From: Lachnospiraceae bacterium
GTDB taxonomy: Bacteria > Bacillota_A > Clostridia > Lachnospirales > Lachnospiraceae
Length of the DNA: 25,792 nucleotides
NCBI GenBank assembly: GCA_017620975.1
Contig: JAGAUD010000020.1
Span: forward strand, 1 to 25,792
Direction: 5' to 3'
The notes under the pieces were generated by a model that searched no databases, was not told the origin of the DNA, and worked only from the letters and a program-made list of their open reading frames with translations. How positions within the stretch are numbered: position 1 is the stretch's first letter; the number at the start of each line of letters is the position of its first letter. Made by a program: the position numbers and the translations under genes. Of this stretch, positions 1-7,652 are shown one piece after another.

Positions 1-327
1 CGTTATAAAAATGCTTGTCTAAAACGTTAAAGTATGTTAATCTATTCATGGCAGTGGTAGTGATGATCCTGTGCGTATAAGGTTGTTATTTTGTGGTGAT
101 TTAACAATACCTTATTTAGGACTCATTTACCACTGTTTTTTATTTGAGAAAGCTGACGCAACTTCAAATAGCCAGGTACACTTCCTTTTGAAATAGAGTT
201 TAACTAACAAATGTAGGAGAAATTAAAAGCATTCTGCTACCTTCCAATCAATAATTTAATCCAGGACCGAATCTCTGAAAAGCGGTTTGGCTTCCTGGAT
301 TTTTAACGTGTGTTTAAAGAATTGTTT
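1..327. other. Gene-free AT-rich left edge
   Basis: I see no credible coding sequence on either strand here: there is no open frame with a convincing ribosome site and no recognisable protein motif. An imperfect inverted repeat lies at 77-88 and 102-115 (12 pairs with a two-base bulge). A terminator-like hairpin lies at 258-304. The stretch sits next to an IS66 remnant and may be non-functional DNA left by decay of the element or of its target gene. Confidence 0.5.
258..304 (+). terminator. Putative rho-independent terminator
   Basis: The arms AATCCAGGA (258-266) and TCCTGGATT (293-301) are perfect complements. The stem extends inward by CCGAA/TTTGG after a two-base bulge, and five T residues (300-304) end the plus-strand version. 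No plus-strand gene is visible upstream inside the window, so it may end a transcript entering from the left or be a relic. Structure is read by eye only. Confidence 0.4.
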
Positions 328-687
328 TTAATGCCATTTTTTTGTGGTAAATGCCGATTTTGTTGTAAGCGCCTCAAAAGATGGCATAGTGTAAATTGAC
401 AGATTCCCTGCTATACTAACTACATCATAGTTTGAGGCACTTTTATTCTTATAATTCAGCCTGCATTCCTGTGGCAGCGTCGCTGACCAGGGCAGGTAAT
501 TGTCTATGATCTCAGGATGTTCCGGATAGTGATTGTTTGGCATCTAACTCAAAAGATACTTTAAGTATGCAAATACATCCAAATCATTGAGACGGGCACT
601 TTCTACCAAGGTATAGAGTACAGCGTTCGCCTTCACACCCGTCCGGACATAAGCCAGTCGAATTGCTGCCAGATTATTATGAGAGAA
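328..687 (-). pseudogene. IS66-family transposase, C-terminal remnant
   Basis: Read in one frame from 687 down, the peptide contains TGVKANAVLYTLVESARLN and then DVFAYLKYLLS, a TAG stop at 544-546, and then PNNHYPEHPEIIDNYLPWS and LPQECR. This matches the usual end of IS66-type transposases (a G-A-x-A-SA-x-x-YS-x-x-ETAK-x-NGL-like block, then Y-LEE-LPN and LLPWS-x-x-LPEEC). The stop falls where the family normally has Glu, as expected from a GAG to TAG change. Another in-frame TAA precedes the fragment at 688-690, and the rest of the approximately 500-residue transposase is missing. The frame also runs past the apparent end of the element at 365, so the native stop is lost or was never inside the element. 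An intact 71-codon frame starting at 543 exists but is unlikely to be a real gene. Confidence 0.72.
365..384. repeat. Probable IS66-type terminal inverted repeat (one end)
   Basis: GTAAGCGCCTC begins at 365 and points inward toward the transposase remnant. IS66-family elements end in GTAAGC-like repeats, so this is probably the transposase-proximal tip. The partner end is not present in the window, which fits a large deletion. The assignment rests on the motif and its position only. Confidence 0.45.
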
Positions 688-712
688 TTAGGGTCTCATG
701 AATAATTCAGGT

Positions 713-1207
713 TTAATTAAAATGGAACCGAAATATAATATCTTCCAGCAGTTTTGCTAACAAATTATAACGATAAAGCCAGGATAAAATCTCACTCTCC
801 TGGGTATACACCAAAATCTGTTGCCCCAGCATACCAAGCGAAGAATTCATTGCAAAAATAAATACTGTCCAAAGAATTATCACTGTCTCCAGAGCTCCCG
901 CTACGATTCCCAATAACTTATCTGCCCAGTGAATAATGGGCAGCTTTGAGATCAATTTTGCCGGGAAAAATACCAGTCCCAGGAGGTGATGTGCAATTCC
1001 AAGCAGACCCAATAAGAATACTGCAATGATCACTCCCAGGAATTCCTTTTTCATGTAGCTCTGTAAACCATGGCCAATCAATGCTATTACAATGCAAAGA
1101 ACCAACAGGGACACAAATGAAATAAGCTCCTTTACCATGCCCTTTTTGTATCCTTCGGCAATCTTCCATATCAGCACAATCAGGACAATAATACTCATAA
1201 TATTCAT
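713..1207 (-). CDS. cvpA: CvpA family membrane protein
   Basis: A 164-residue protein with about four hydrophobic segments: near residues 3-15, 28-47, 56-80 and 97-120. A charged loop with GYKKGMVKEL follows the first segment. This layout (short first helix, G-x-x-[KR]G-x-x-[KR]E, then further helices) is typical of the CvpA family, named for colicin V production in E. coli and linked to envelope homeostasis; its biochemical role is unclear. The start has a strong AAGGAGG seven bases upstream. It follows the DUF5711 gene by 22 bases and is almost certainly cotranscribed with it. No clear terminator follows before the IS66 remnant, so the native 3' end of the operon may have been altered by that element. 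Confidence 0.8.
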   Translation of the reverse strand: MNIMSIIVLIVLIWKIAEGYKKGMVKELISFVSLLVLCIVIALIGHGLQSYMKKEFLGVIIAVFLLGLLGIAHHLLGLVFFPAKLISKLPIIHWADKLLGIVAGALETVIILWTVFIFAMNSSLGMLGQQILVYTQESEILSWLYRYNLLAKLLEDIIFRFHFN

Positions 1208-1229
1208 AGTCTTTCCTCCTTAGCATCCA

Positions 1230-2417
1230 TCACTTCAGTTGAATCGTATCCAGACTGTCTCCGCTTACCAGCAAATATTTATATGCAGTTTTCAACGGCA
1301 GCATCAAGCGGGCTGACTTATCGAAACTGCCGCTGTACTTTTCTTCATTCTTGAATGTCATGATACTACATTCCGCATCATTATAAACAATAAATGAATC
1401 TTTTTCAAAGATGATATCTGTATATTCCATATTAAAATAGTAAGTACCTACCTGCTCGCAGTTCACGTTGTAAACATTCATCATATACAACGAGCTGCCG
1501 GTTTCAGCGTAAAAGACCAGTCCAATGTAATTTTCATCATAAAACACAGCTTTTACTTCCTGATTATACATAAACTGAGCCTGAGGCACCGGTATATGAT
1601 CACCTTTATACATAATCATCATATCATCGCCTACTGCAAAAGAAGTTTCATCATTCATGAACCGTACATAAGGAATCAAAAGATCTTTATATTCCTGTAC
1701 ACGCACAAGATAATCGGCAATATTGGCACCCACAGGTCCTAAATTGTAAAATGCAATATTCGTCTTCTGCACACCGGCATCCAGATATATGTAAGCAATC
1801 TGAAGCAATTCTCCGTTAGGAGACAGGCTCACTGCCATAGGATAACCACTGCCGGACATAGTAGCTTGTCCTTCAAAAAGGAGTTCACCTTCTGCTGAGT
1901 AAGTATTATAATGAGCAGCTCCTGTGTCTGCCATCACTACAGTCACTCTGCCGTTAGCAGCAACGGACACACTTCTAATGGGAAAATTTGTTGCAAAGCT
2001 CCCTAATACCTTATCTTCACTCATCACATATACCTCTCTGCCATTATAAGAAGCAATCGCCGCCACATCCCGGCAGATATCCAGCAGCACATCCTGAATT
2101 TCGTAAGTCTGATTCCAGATGATGTTTCCTCTCACGTCGGTACAATGGGCACCATCTCTGCTGTATGTCAAAACAGAATCACCCAGTCTCACATCTGTTG
2201 TTCCCTCAGCCTTCTCTCTCTCCAGACTGGATATAGTATCATAAGATGTATAAATATGATTCTTGTATTGAACCGACACCAGGGCAATCAGGATACCAAT
2301 AATGCAAAGTACAAGTGCTACTCTCAGCAGCCCTTTCAAACGGTGTCTGCGTATTTTGTCCTGATAATCTGTTTTTTTCTGAATCTTTTCTCTTTGGTAA
2401 ATGTGTATCTCTGCCAT
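1230..2417 (-). CDS. DUF5711 family membrane-anchored beta-propeller-like protein
   Basis: A 395-residue protein with a basic cytoplasmic N-terminus (residues 1-28), one transmembrane helix (about 29-50) and a long extracytoplasmic domain. That domain is rich in short beta-strand patterns alternating with Gly/Asp turns, as in WD40 or YVTN-type propellers. I recognise it as DUF5711, a family common in Lachnospiraceae with no assigned function; the propeller fold is inference. The ribosome site is GTGAGGT just upstream of the ATG. An extended -10 promoter at 2461-2469 would start its transcript about 35 bases upstream. It precedes cvpA and follows the LysM gene, suggesting a shared envelope role. 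Confidence 0.72.
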   Translation of the reverse strand: MAEIHIYQREKIQKKTDYQDKIRRHRLKGLLRVALVLCIIGILIALVSVQYKNHIYTSYDTISSLEREKAEGTTDVRLGDSVLTYSRDGAHCTDVRGNIIWNQTYEIQDVLLDICRDVAAIASYNGREVYVMSEDKVLGSFATNFPIRSVSVAANGRVTVVMADTGAAHYNTYSAEGELLFEGQATMSGSGYPMAVSLSPNGELLQIAYIYLDAGVQKTNIAFYNLGPVGANIADYLVRVQEYKDLLIPYVRFMNDETSFAVGDDMMIMYKGDHIPVPQAQFMYNQEVKAVFYDENYIGLVFYAETGSSLYMMNVYNVNCEQVGTYYFNMEYTDIIFEKDSFIVYNDAECSIMTFKNEEKYSGSFDKSARLMLPLKTAYKYLLVSGDSLDTIQLK

Positions 2418-2432
2418 TTTCTACCTCACAAA

Positions 2433-2449
2433 AGCATGTACTTCATGCT
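2433..2449 (-). other. Small stem-loop in DUF5711 leader
   Basis: On the minus strand AGCATG and CATGCT form a six-pair stem with a five-base loop, followed by TTTTG. It lies between the proposed transcription start (about 2454) and the DUF5711 ribosome site. It could be a weak terminator of the LysM gene or a leader hairpin. It is short, so confidence is low. Confidence 0.3.
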
Positions 2450-2460
2450 AAGATAAGACC

Positions 2461-2469
2461 ATTATAGCA
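2461..2469 (-). promoter_or_regulatory. Extended -10 promoter for DUF5711-cvpA
   Basis: The minus strand reads TGCTATAAT, a perfect extended -10 element (TG-n-TATAAT). The -35 region at the expected spacing falls at the end of the LysM gene and is poor, as is usual for extended -10 promoters. The inferred transcription start is near 2454. Confidence 0.5.
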
Positions 2470-2480
2470 TATTTCTCTCA

Positions 2481-3746
2481 TTAAGGAAGCAGAATTTTTT
2501 GTCCAAATCGAATATCATCAGGGTCTTCGATTTCATTAAGATCACAAATATCCTTGACCCGGCTATCTGTTCCATAGGTATTGATACTGATAGATGTCAG
2601 AGTATCACCTTTTTTGATTACATAAGTGACAGGTGCAGAAGCCTGTACGGAGGCCTCCTGTGACACTTCTGTTTCTGCTGCTTTACTATCATTGGCGTTC
2701 GCTTCATTCATTTCGGATGCGCTTTCGCTTGTACCTGCGCTGTTTCCGGCTGTGCTTTCTACTGTCACTCCACTTTCGCTCGTACCTGCACTTTCAGCAG
2801 TCTCTCCATTTTCACTCGCATCTGCATTTTCTGCGGCAGCCTCACTTTCATTCTTATTATCTTCAGTCGATTCCACGTTTTCTGACTGTTCTTCACTACT
2901 TATTGTAGTCTGAATCCCGGCAGCGTTCTCCTGCTGAATAGCATCCGTCAGCTTGTCCTCCGTCACCAGCGTATTACTTTGTCCTGCTGACTGCTGTGTC
3001 TCTGAATCCGGCAGCTTTTGCTCCGTAAATTCTGCTATCAGCTGCTTCCCTGCTGTCTGGATAGCTTCCATTCCTTGAAAACCATTCATGCCTGCAATTC
3101 CCAGCACGCATAAAAGCAGGAAAACAGCCGCCACAGCAGTCTTCATCATACCCAAATGACTCTTTGAGGTTTCCTTCTGTTCTTTCCGCTTTTCAGCTCC
3201 CTCCTCCGGCTGCTTATCCATAACTTCTCCGCGATATTGTGCCCTTCTTTCCTCCTGCCGCCTTCTGACCCGTTCAAATTTTTCCTGGTCCACAGTCTCA
3301 GGAGGCACTTCCTCTTTTCGGGAATCCAGCATGTAAGCCAGCATTACGTCATTTTTCTCATAAAAACATGCATAACCTTTTATGTACCTGCAGGTTCCCT
3401 GCTCGCATACGTGAAAGCCTTCTACCATCTCTCCGTCCAGCAGCCGATAACCCAGGAATTCGTAATCTGAGAAATAACGTTTTCTGAGTTTATCAATTTC
3501 CTGATTCTGTGCCTGAGAAAGATGACGCAACTCTTTCTGGATGGAATTTATTTTGGCGGCACCATAGAAAAAAACATAGGCTGCTCCATTTTCCTCTTTG
3601 CGTACACCATACAGCGCAATGGCCATATTCCTGTTCTCTGCCAGACGATTCATCTGCTTGATATAGGATACCACGTAATCCTCTACATATATCCTGCAGT
3701 GTTGATCTGCTTCACCGATTTGTGTAATATTCTTTGGCAATTCCAT
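2481..3746 (-). CDS. Membrane-anchored LysM-domain protein with uncharacterised cytoplasmic N-domain
   Basis: A 421-residue protein. Residues 1-140 form a soluble domain (IYVEDYVVSYIKQM near 19, then ALYG and YVFFYGAA strands). Its strand-helix pattern vaguely resembles MPN/JAB folds but I see no metal-binding histidine motif. Residues 145-200 are highly charged. A helix at 201-220 spans the membrane, followed by a low-complexity linker rich in Ser, Glu, Ala and Thr (about 225-370). A LysM domain sits at the C-terminus (about 374-421: YVIKKGDTLTSIS ... ICDLNEIEDPDDI ... GQKILLP). LysM binds peptidoglycan, so the protein probably links a cytoplasmic domain to the cell wall. There is no signal peptidase site; the internal helix acts as the anchor. 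The start at 3746 has GGGAGGT eight bases upstream, inside a strong inverted repeat. Confidence 0.8.
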   Translation of the reverse strand: MELPKNITQIGEADQHCRIYVEDYVVSYIKQMNRLAENRNMAIALYGVRKEENGAAYVFFYGAAKINSIQKELRHLSQAQNQEIDKLRKRYFSDYEFLGYRLLDGEMVEGFHVCEQGTCRYIKGYACFYEKNDVMLAYMLDSRKEEVPPETVDQEKFERVRRRQEERRAQYRGEVMDKQPEEGAEKRKEQKETSKSHLGMMKTAVAAVFLLLCVLGIAGMNGFQGMEAIQTAGKQLIAEFTEQKLPDSETQQSAGQSNTLVTEDKLTDAIQQENAAGIQTTISSEEQSENVESTEDNKNESEAAAENADASENGETAESAGTSESGVTVESTAGNSAGTSESASEMNEANANDSKAAETEVSQEASVQASAPVTYVIKKGDTLTSISINTYGTDSRVKDICDLNEIEDPDDIRFGQKILLP

Positions 3747-3749
3747 ATA

Positions 3750-3804
3750 AAAATACCTCCCACACCGTTTTACATCAATATATCACCGGTGCGCGAGGTA
3801 TTTT
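3750..3804 (-). promoter_or_regulatory. 18-bp near-perfect inverted repeat covering the LysM-gene ribosome site
   Basis: Arms 3750-3767 and 3787-3804 pair at 17 of 18 positions (one mismatch at 3760/3794, one G-T wobble on the minus-strand RNA) around a 19-base loop. On the minus strand the distal arm contains GGGAGGT, the ribosome site of the LysM gene, followed by TTTTT immediately before ATATG. It could therefore be an attenuator-like terminator for galM read-through, a translation-blocking hairpin, or a DNA operator, since it also overlaps the proposed -10 box. Confidence 0.6.
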
Positions 3805-3828
3805 ATCAATCTTTGTCGTGATTTTTAA
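3800..3828 (-). promoter_or_regulatory. Candidate promoter for the LysM gene
   Basis: On the minus strand TTAAAA (3823-3828) and TAAAAT (3800-3805) are 17 bases apart. The -10 matches TATAAT at five of six positions; the -35 matches at four of six. The -10 box lies in the outer arm of the inverted repeat at 3750-3804, so a protein bound to that repeat would block the promoter. Confidence 0.35.
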
Positions 3829-3895
3829 AGAACCTTTCGACATTCTTTGCAGAGGCCGCCTGCCGGGCTGTACAAGCCCCATATTTTAAGGTTCT
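3829..3895 (-). terminator. Branched stem structure after galM, possible terminator
   Basis: Just past the galM stop, AGAACCTT and AAGGTTCT (3888-3895 and 3829-3836) form an eight-pair outer stem. It encloses a GGGCT/AGCCC hairpin (3865-3879) and a GCAG/CTGC pairing. TTTAAAAAT follows on the minus strand. This is an atypical terminator with a weak U-tract, so it may instead be a structured 3' UTR. Confidence 0.3.
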
Positions 3896-3904
3896 GTACG
3901 CTTT

Positions 3905-4945
3905 TTATTCAAAGCTATATACTGTCACAGAATCGTATTCTCTGCCGTCCCCAAAAATGCAGGAAGGGAATGAAGGCTCATTGGCACTGTTGGGATAGTA
4001 CTGGGTCTCCAGGCACAGTGCGTAACGCTTCTGATATGCAGCGCCGCCTTTACCGGGCTGTCCATCCAGGAAGTTGCCTGCATAGAACTGTACGCCGGGC
4101 AATGTAGTAGATACTTTCATGGTCAGCGCACCATCAGGGGACTTCACAGTTGCAAAATGCTTCAAACTGCCGTCCCAGCCATCAAGTACCCAGTTGTGAT
4201 CATATCCGCCGGCCAGATTCAGCTGTTCAAAATCAGCATCAATTTCCAGACCTATCTTCTTAGACTGGGTAAAGTCCATAGGAGTGCCTGCTACAGGTGC
4301 AATCTCGCCTGTAGGAATCAGGTTGGCATTGACCGGTGTATAATGGGAAGCTTTCAGCCAAAGCTCATGCTCGGAATTGACACAGCTGCCCTGTCCCATC
4401 AAATTAAAGTAGGAATGGTTGGTAGGATTGATGACTGTCTTCTTATCGCTGACTGCATGATACCGGATTTTCAGATCATTCTCCTCTCCCAACGTATAAG
4501 TTACAACAAATTTCTTGTTTCCCGGGAATCCCATGGAACCATCCCGATCCTCCAGTGTGAAAGTGACACTGTTGTCAGCACATTCTGCTGCCCACATTCT
4601 CTTGTGATATCCCTCTTCCCTGTGACTATGCAGATTGTTGGTACCATCATTTGCATCCAGTTTAAAGGATTCACCGTCTATGCTAAAGCCTGCATTGTCG
4701 ATACGGTTGGCATTAGGTCCGATAGTAGCTCCAAAGAAATCAGGATTAGAAAAATACTCTTCCAGTGTATCAAATCCCTGTACTACATCTCTGATTTCTC
4801 CTTTTGCATCCGGTACCAGCAAATTTACCAAAAGTGCACCGAAATCTGTTACGGAAGCTTTCATTCCTTTACTGTTAGAAATGGTATAAAGCGTTACCTG
4901 CCTGCCATCTTTGCTTGTTCCAAACTTACTGCTTACGATTGCCAT
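3905..4945 (-). CDS. galM: Galactose mutarotase (aldose 1-epimerase)
   Basis: 346 residues, the usual length for GalM, a cytoplasmic beta-sandwich enzyme that interconverts alpha and beta anomers of galactose and glucose ahead of the Leloir pathway. Family landmarks are all present: GATIGPNANRI near 72-82, NNLH with the first active-site His at about 106, NPTNHSYFN with the second His at about 177, the GGYDHNWVLD segment, and LETQYYPNS with the catalytic Glu. A ribosome site (AAAGGAA) precedes the ATG at 4945. It lies 82 bases after recR with a small stem-loop between, so it may be read through from the dnaX-recR transcript. No other Leloir genes are in the window. Confidence 0.93.
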   Translation of the reverse strand: MAIVSSKFGTSKDGRQVTLYTISNSKGMKASVTDFGALLVNLLVPDAKGEIRDVVQGFDTLEEYFSNPDFFGATIGPNANRIDNAGFSIDGESFKLDANDGTNNLHSHREEGYHKRMWAAECADNSVTFTLEDRDGSMGFPGNKKFVVTYTLGEENDLKIRYHAVSDKKTVINPTNHSYFNLMGQGSCVNSEHELWLKASHYTPVNANLIPTGEIAPVAGTPMDFTQSKKIGLEIDADFEQLNLAGGYDHNWVLDGWDGSLKHFATVKSPDGALTMKVSTTLPGVQFYAGNFLDGQPGKGGAAYQKRYALCLETQYYPNSANEPSFPSCIFGDGREYDSVTVYSFE

Positions 4946-4992
4946 GATAAGTTCCTTTCTGTGTTTATGCTATATTCTCCTGCAGTTCTGCC

Positions 4993-5013
4993 GCCGGTCA
5001 CTTTTGTACCGGC
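4993..5013 (-). other. Stem-loop between recR and galM
   Basis: GCCGGT (4993-4998) and ACCGGC (5008-5013) form a perfect six-pair GC-rich stem with a nine-base loop just after the recR stop. No U-tract follows, so it is not a standard terminator; it may stabilise the recR 3' end. Confidence 0.3.
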
Positions 5014-5027
5014 CAAGATGTGCCATT

Positions 5028-5624
5028 CTACATCTCTACTCTGCCGTCCAGCGCACGGAGCAATGTCACTTCATCAATGTACTCCAGGTCTCCGCCCACC
5101 GGCACACCGCTGGCGATTCTTGTCACCTTCACGCCGGTAGGCTTAATTAACTTACTGATATACATGGCTGTGGTCTCACCTTCCAGGCTTGAGTTGGTGG
5201 CTATAATGACTTCCTCTACGTCGCCCTTCAGGCGTTCAATCAGTTCCTTCAACCGGATATCATTTGGACCGATCCCCAGCATGGGAGAGATAGCACCATG
5301 TAGTACATGATAGACACCGTCGTATTTCCCGATCTTCTCATAAGCTGCCAGATCTCTGGTATTTTCCACCACCATGATCATCTTGTGATTACGTCCCGTA
5401 TTGGCACACACCGGGCAGATATCCCGGTCGGTCAAAGTAAAACACTCCTTACAGTACCGCACATTGGCCTTGGCCTCTACGATGACATTAGCCAGACGGT
5501 TCACTTTGTCCTGTGGCATATTGATCAGATGAAAAGCCAGCCTCTGTGCGGATTTATTGCCGATACCCGGCAGTGCCGCTAGCTCTTCGATCAATTTATT
5601 GATATGTCCGCTATACAGCTCCAT
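5028..5624 (-). CDS. recR: Recombination mediator protein RecR
   Basis: 198 residues, the standard length. RecR works with RecO (and RecF) to load RecA at single-strand gaps. The helix-hairpin-helix [15 protein letters not shown] is at 18-32. A four-cysteine zinc finger uses C58, C61, C70 and C73. A Toprim domain follows ([13 protein letters not shown] from about 84). The C-terminus has the family's [20 protein letters not shown] segment. The ATG overlaps the ybaB stop by one base (TAATG) and uses GGAGGAGG inside the ybaB coding end, so the two are translationally coupled. Confidence 0.97.
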   Translation of the reverse strand: MELYSGHINKLIEELAALPGIGNKSAQRLAFHLINMPQDKVNRLANVIVEAKANVRYCKECFTLTDRDICPVCANTGRNHKMIMVVENTRDLAAYEKIGKYDGVYHVLHGAISPMLGIGPNDIRLKELIERLKGDVEEVIIATNSSLEGETTAMYISKLIKPTGVKVTRIASGVPVGGDLEYIDEVTLLRALDGRVEM

Positions 5625-5971
5625 TAGAAGGGAAATCCTCCTCCCAGGCCGCCTGTCATCTTGCCCATCAAAGCAGAAGCTGCTTCTTCTGCCTGGCGCA
5701 GTGCTTCATTGGTAGCAGCTACGATCAGATCCTGCAGCATCTCGATATCATCGGGATCCACTACTTCTTCGGTCAGCTTCACACTGACAATTTCTTTCTT
5801 ACCGTTTACCTTTACCTCAACAGCTCCGCCTCCGGCTGTAGCCGTAAATTCCTTTACCTCCAGCTCCTTCTGTCCTTCCTCCATCTGACGCTGCATTCTC
5901 TGTGCCTGCTTCATCAGATTGTTCATATTTCCGGGCATCATACCACCCGGATATCCTCCACGTTTTGCCAT
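5624..5971 (-). CDS. ybaB: YbaB/EbfC family nucleoid-associated protein
   Basis: 115 residues. The family binds DNA as a dimer shaped like tweezers and is almost always next to dnaX and recR. It has a Gly/Met-rich start, a long amphipathic helix ([20 protein letters not shown]), the conserved [13 protein letters not shown] strand block, then a second helix ending in [14 protein letters not shown]. The ribosome site AGGAGG is formed by the last codons of dnaX, four bases after whose stop this gene begins. It overlaps recR by one base at its own stop. Confidence 0.95.
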   Translation of the reverse strand: MAKRGGYPGGMMPGNMNNLMKQAQRMQRQMEEGQKELEVKEFTATAGGGAVEVKVNGKKEIVSVKLTEEVVDPDDIEMLQDLIVAATNEALRQAEEAASALMGKMTGGLGGGFPF

Positions 5972-5975
5972 GGTT

Positions 5976-7607
5976 TTAATCCTCCTCTTCTATTTCCATA
6001 TGAATGACCTGTGAAAGGTCAACATAATTCTGTTCAAATTCCTGTTTGGTAGTCACGGTCTGAATGGTGACCGCCACCTCTTTTCCGCTAAAGTCTGCAA
6101 GCAGACGCTCCAACAGTTCTTTATTTTCCGGATGATGGGTAAAGTAATCACTTGCCAGTCCATCCTCCAGTACCATTAAAAGGCCGTTATCATTTCCAAG
6201 GCTCAGCTTCGCAGTTTTTAAGTATAGGCGCATGGGATTCTCTGCGCTGCCCACAATAGAAGGCCATTTGGATACGATATCTTTGATATCCTCGGGAATT
6301 GCTTTAGGCAGAGACTGTTTCACACCGGGTGCAGCCATTCCCGTAGCGCCATTAGCACCTTTTCCATAGCTGCCGGCACCATCCCCGCCGCCCTGTCCAT
6401 TCCCGCCTATGATGCCGGGATAGCCGCCGGAACCGTCTGCAGCGATCACTACGCCGTTCTCCAGTTTCTCCTCCATCTCCCGTATTCGATCAACAAGCGC
6501 CTCCTTATTGGTCTCCATAGCAGGCTTGCACAACTTGATCAGGGCAATCTCTACCAGAATCCTTTTCTGGGAGGCAAATCGAATCTGCCCCGACAATTCA
6601 GAAAAAATACGGATATAGCGAATGATGCGATCCATCTCTATCATCTGTGCCTCTTCTTTCAGGCGAGCCAGATTGTCAGAAGACATGTCAATGACATCCT
6701 CCAGGTTATCGGAAGACTGTACCAGCATCAGATTGCGCAGATACCAGGTGAAATCTGTCACAAACTGAGTCAGTTCCCGTCCCTGCATGACGATTTCTTC
6801 CAACAGCGTGACGCACCCCAGTACATCTCTGTCCAGCACATGGCGCAGAAGACGGCTGAATACCTCTGTATCTACCGCCCCCAGCACATCCAGCACTTTA
6901 TCATACGTAAGTTCTCTTCCAAGATGGAAAGCAATACACTGATCCAGAAGGCTCAATGCATCTCGCATGGAACCGTCTGCTGCCTTGGCAATATAGCGAA
7001 GTGCTTTCTCTTCCACCTGTACCTGCTCAGCTGCGACCAGTTCCTGCATACGTCCCGTAATGGTATCAATGGAAATTCTTTTAAAATCATATCTCTGGCA
7101 CCTGGAAAGTATGGTAATAGGAAGCTTATGCACTTCCGTGGTAGCCAGAATAAAAATAACATAGGAAGGGGGCTCTTCCAACGTTTTAAGTAACGCATTG
7201 AACGCACCGATGGACAACATGTGTACCTCGTCGATGATATACACCTTATATTTTCCTTCCGCAGGAGAATAAGATACCTCATCCACGATTTCCCTGATAT
7301 TATCCACACCGTTGTTAGAGGCTGCGTCAATCTCAATGACATTCATGCTGACCCCCGCAGCAATTGCCCTACAGATGCGGCATGTTCCGCAAGGCCCTTC
7401 TTCTGTAGGATTCTCACAGTTAACCGTTCTGGCAAAGATTTTGGCAACTGTTGTCTTGCCGGTACCACGGGTACCGGTAAACAGATACGCATGCCCGATA
7501 CGGTTCGCCCGGATCTGGTTCTTTAAGGTAGTCACGATATGATCCTGTCCCTTTACATCTGCAAAGGTATCCGGTCTGAACTTACGGTATAGCGCTGTGT
7601 ATGACAT
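5976..7607 (-). CDS. dnaX: DNA polymerase III subunits gamma and tau
   Basis: 543 residues. This clamp-loader ATPase opens the beta clamp and organises the replisome. Walker [10 protein letters not shown] is at 45-53, the zinc module uses C64, C73, C76 and C79, and Walker B VYIIDE is at about 122-127. The LATTE sensor and LSRCQRYDF arginine-finger motif follow, then the oligomerisation domain. A Gly-rich linker (about 393-435) joins the ATPase core to a shorter C-terminal domain than E. coli tau. I see no convincing AAAAAAG-type slippery site, so a separate gamma form by frameshifting is not supported. It begins 45 bases after the phosphofructokinase gene with no terminator between. Confidence 0.96.
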   Translation of the reverse strand: MSYTALYRKFRPDTFADVKGQDHIVTTLKNQIRANRIGHAYLFTGTRGTGKTTVAKIFARTVNCENPTEEGPCGTCRICRAIAAGVSMNVIEIDAASNNGVDNIREIVDEVSYSPAEGKYKVYIIDEVHMLSIGAFNALLKTLEEPPSYVIFILATTEVHKLPITILSRCQRYDFKRISIDTITGRMQELVAAEQVQVEEKALRYIAKAADGSMRDALSLLDQCIAFHLGRELTYDKVLDVLGAVDTEVFSRLLRHVLDRDVLGCVTLLEEIVMQGRELTQFVTDFTWYLRNLMLVQSSDNLEDVIDMSSDNLARLKEEAQMIEMDRIIRYIRIFSELSGQIRFASQKRILVEIALIKLCKPAMETNKEALVDRIREMEEKLENGVVIAADGSGGYPGIIGGNGQGGGDGAGSYGKGANGATGMAAPGVKQSLPKAIPEDIKDIVSKWPSIVGSAENPMRLYLKTAKLSLGNDNGLLMVLEDGLASDYFTHHPENKELLERLLADFSGKEVAVTIQTVTTKQEFEQNYVDLSQVIHMEIEEED

Positions 7608-7652
7608 ATTTTACCAATCCCTTTCCCTGCAAATGGCGAGAGCTGAAGCACT

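Noticed and set aside
2626..2913. Ser/Leu-rich plus-strand frames
   Set aside because: They mirror the low-complexity linker of the LysM gene on the other strand.
4157..5140. 327-codon open frame on the plus strand
   Set aside because: It lies opposite galM and recR, has no family motif or ribosome site, and is Cys/Ser/Ile-rich as expected of an antisense shadow.
5976..6600. Programmed frameshift site for a short gamma form of DnaX
   Set aside because: No A-AAA-AAG-type slippery heptamer with a following hairpin was visible in the coding strand, so a frameshift is not supported.
7608..7652. Signal recognition particle RNA gene upstream of dnaX
   Set aside because: This RNA often lies near dnaX in Firmicutes, but the gap here is only 45 bases.
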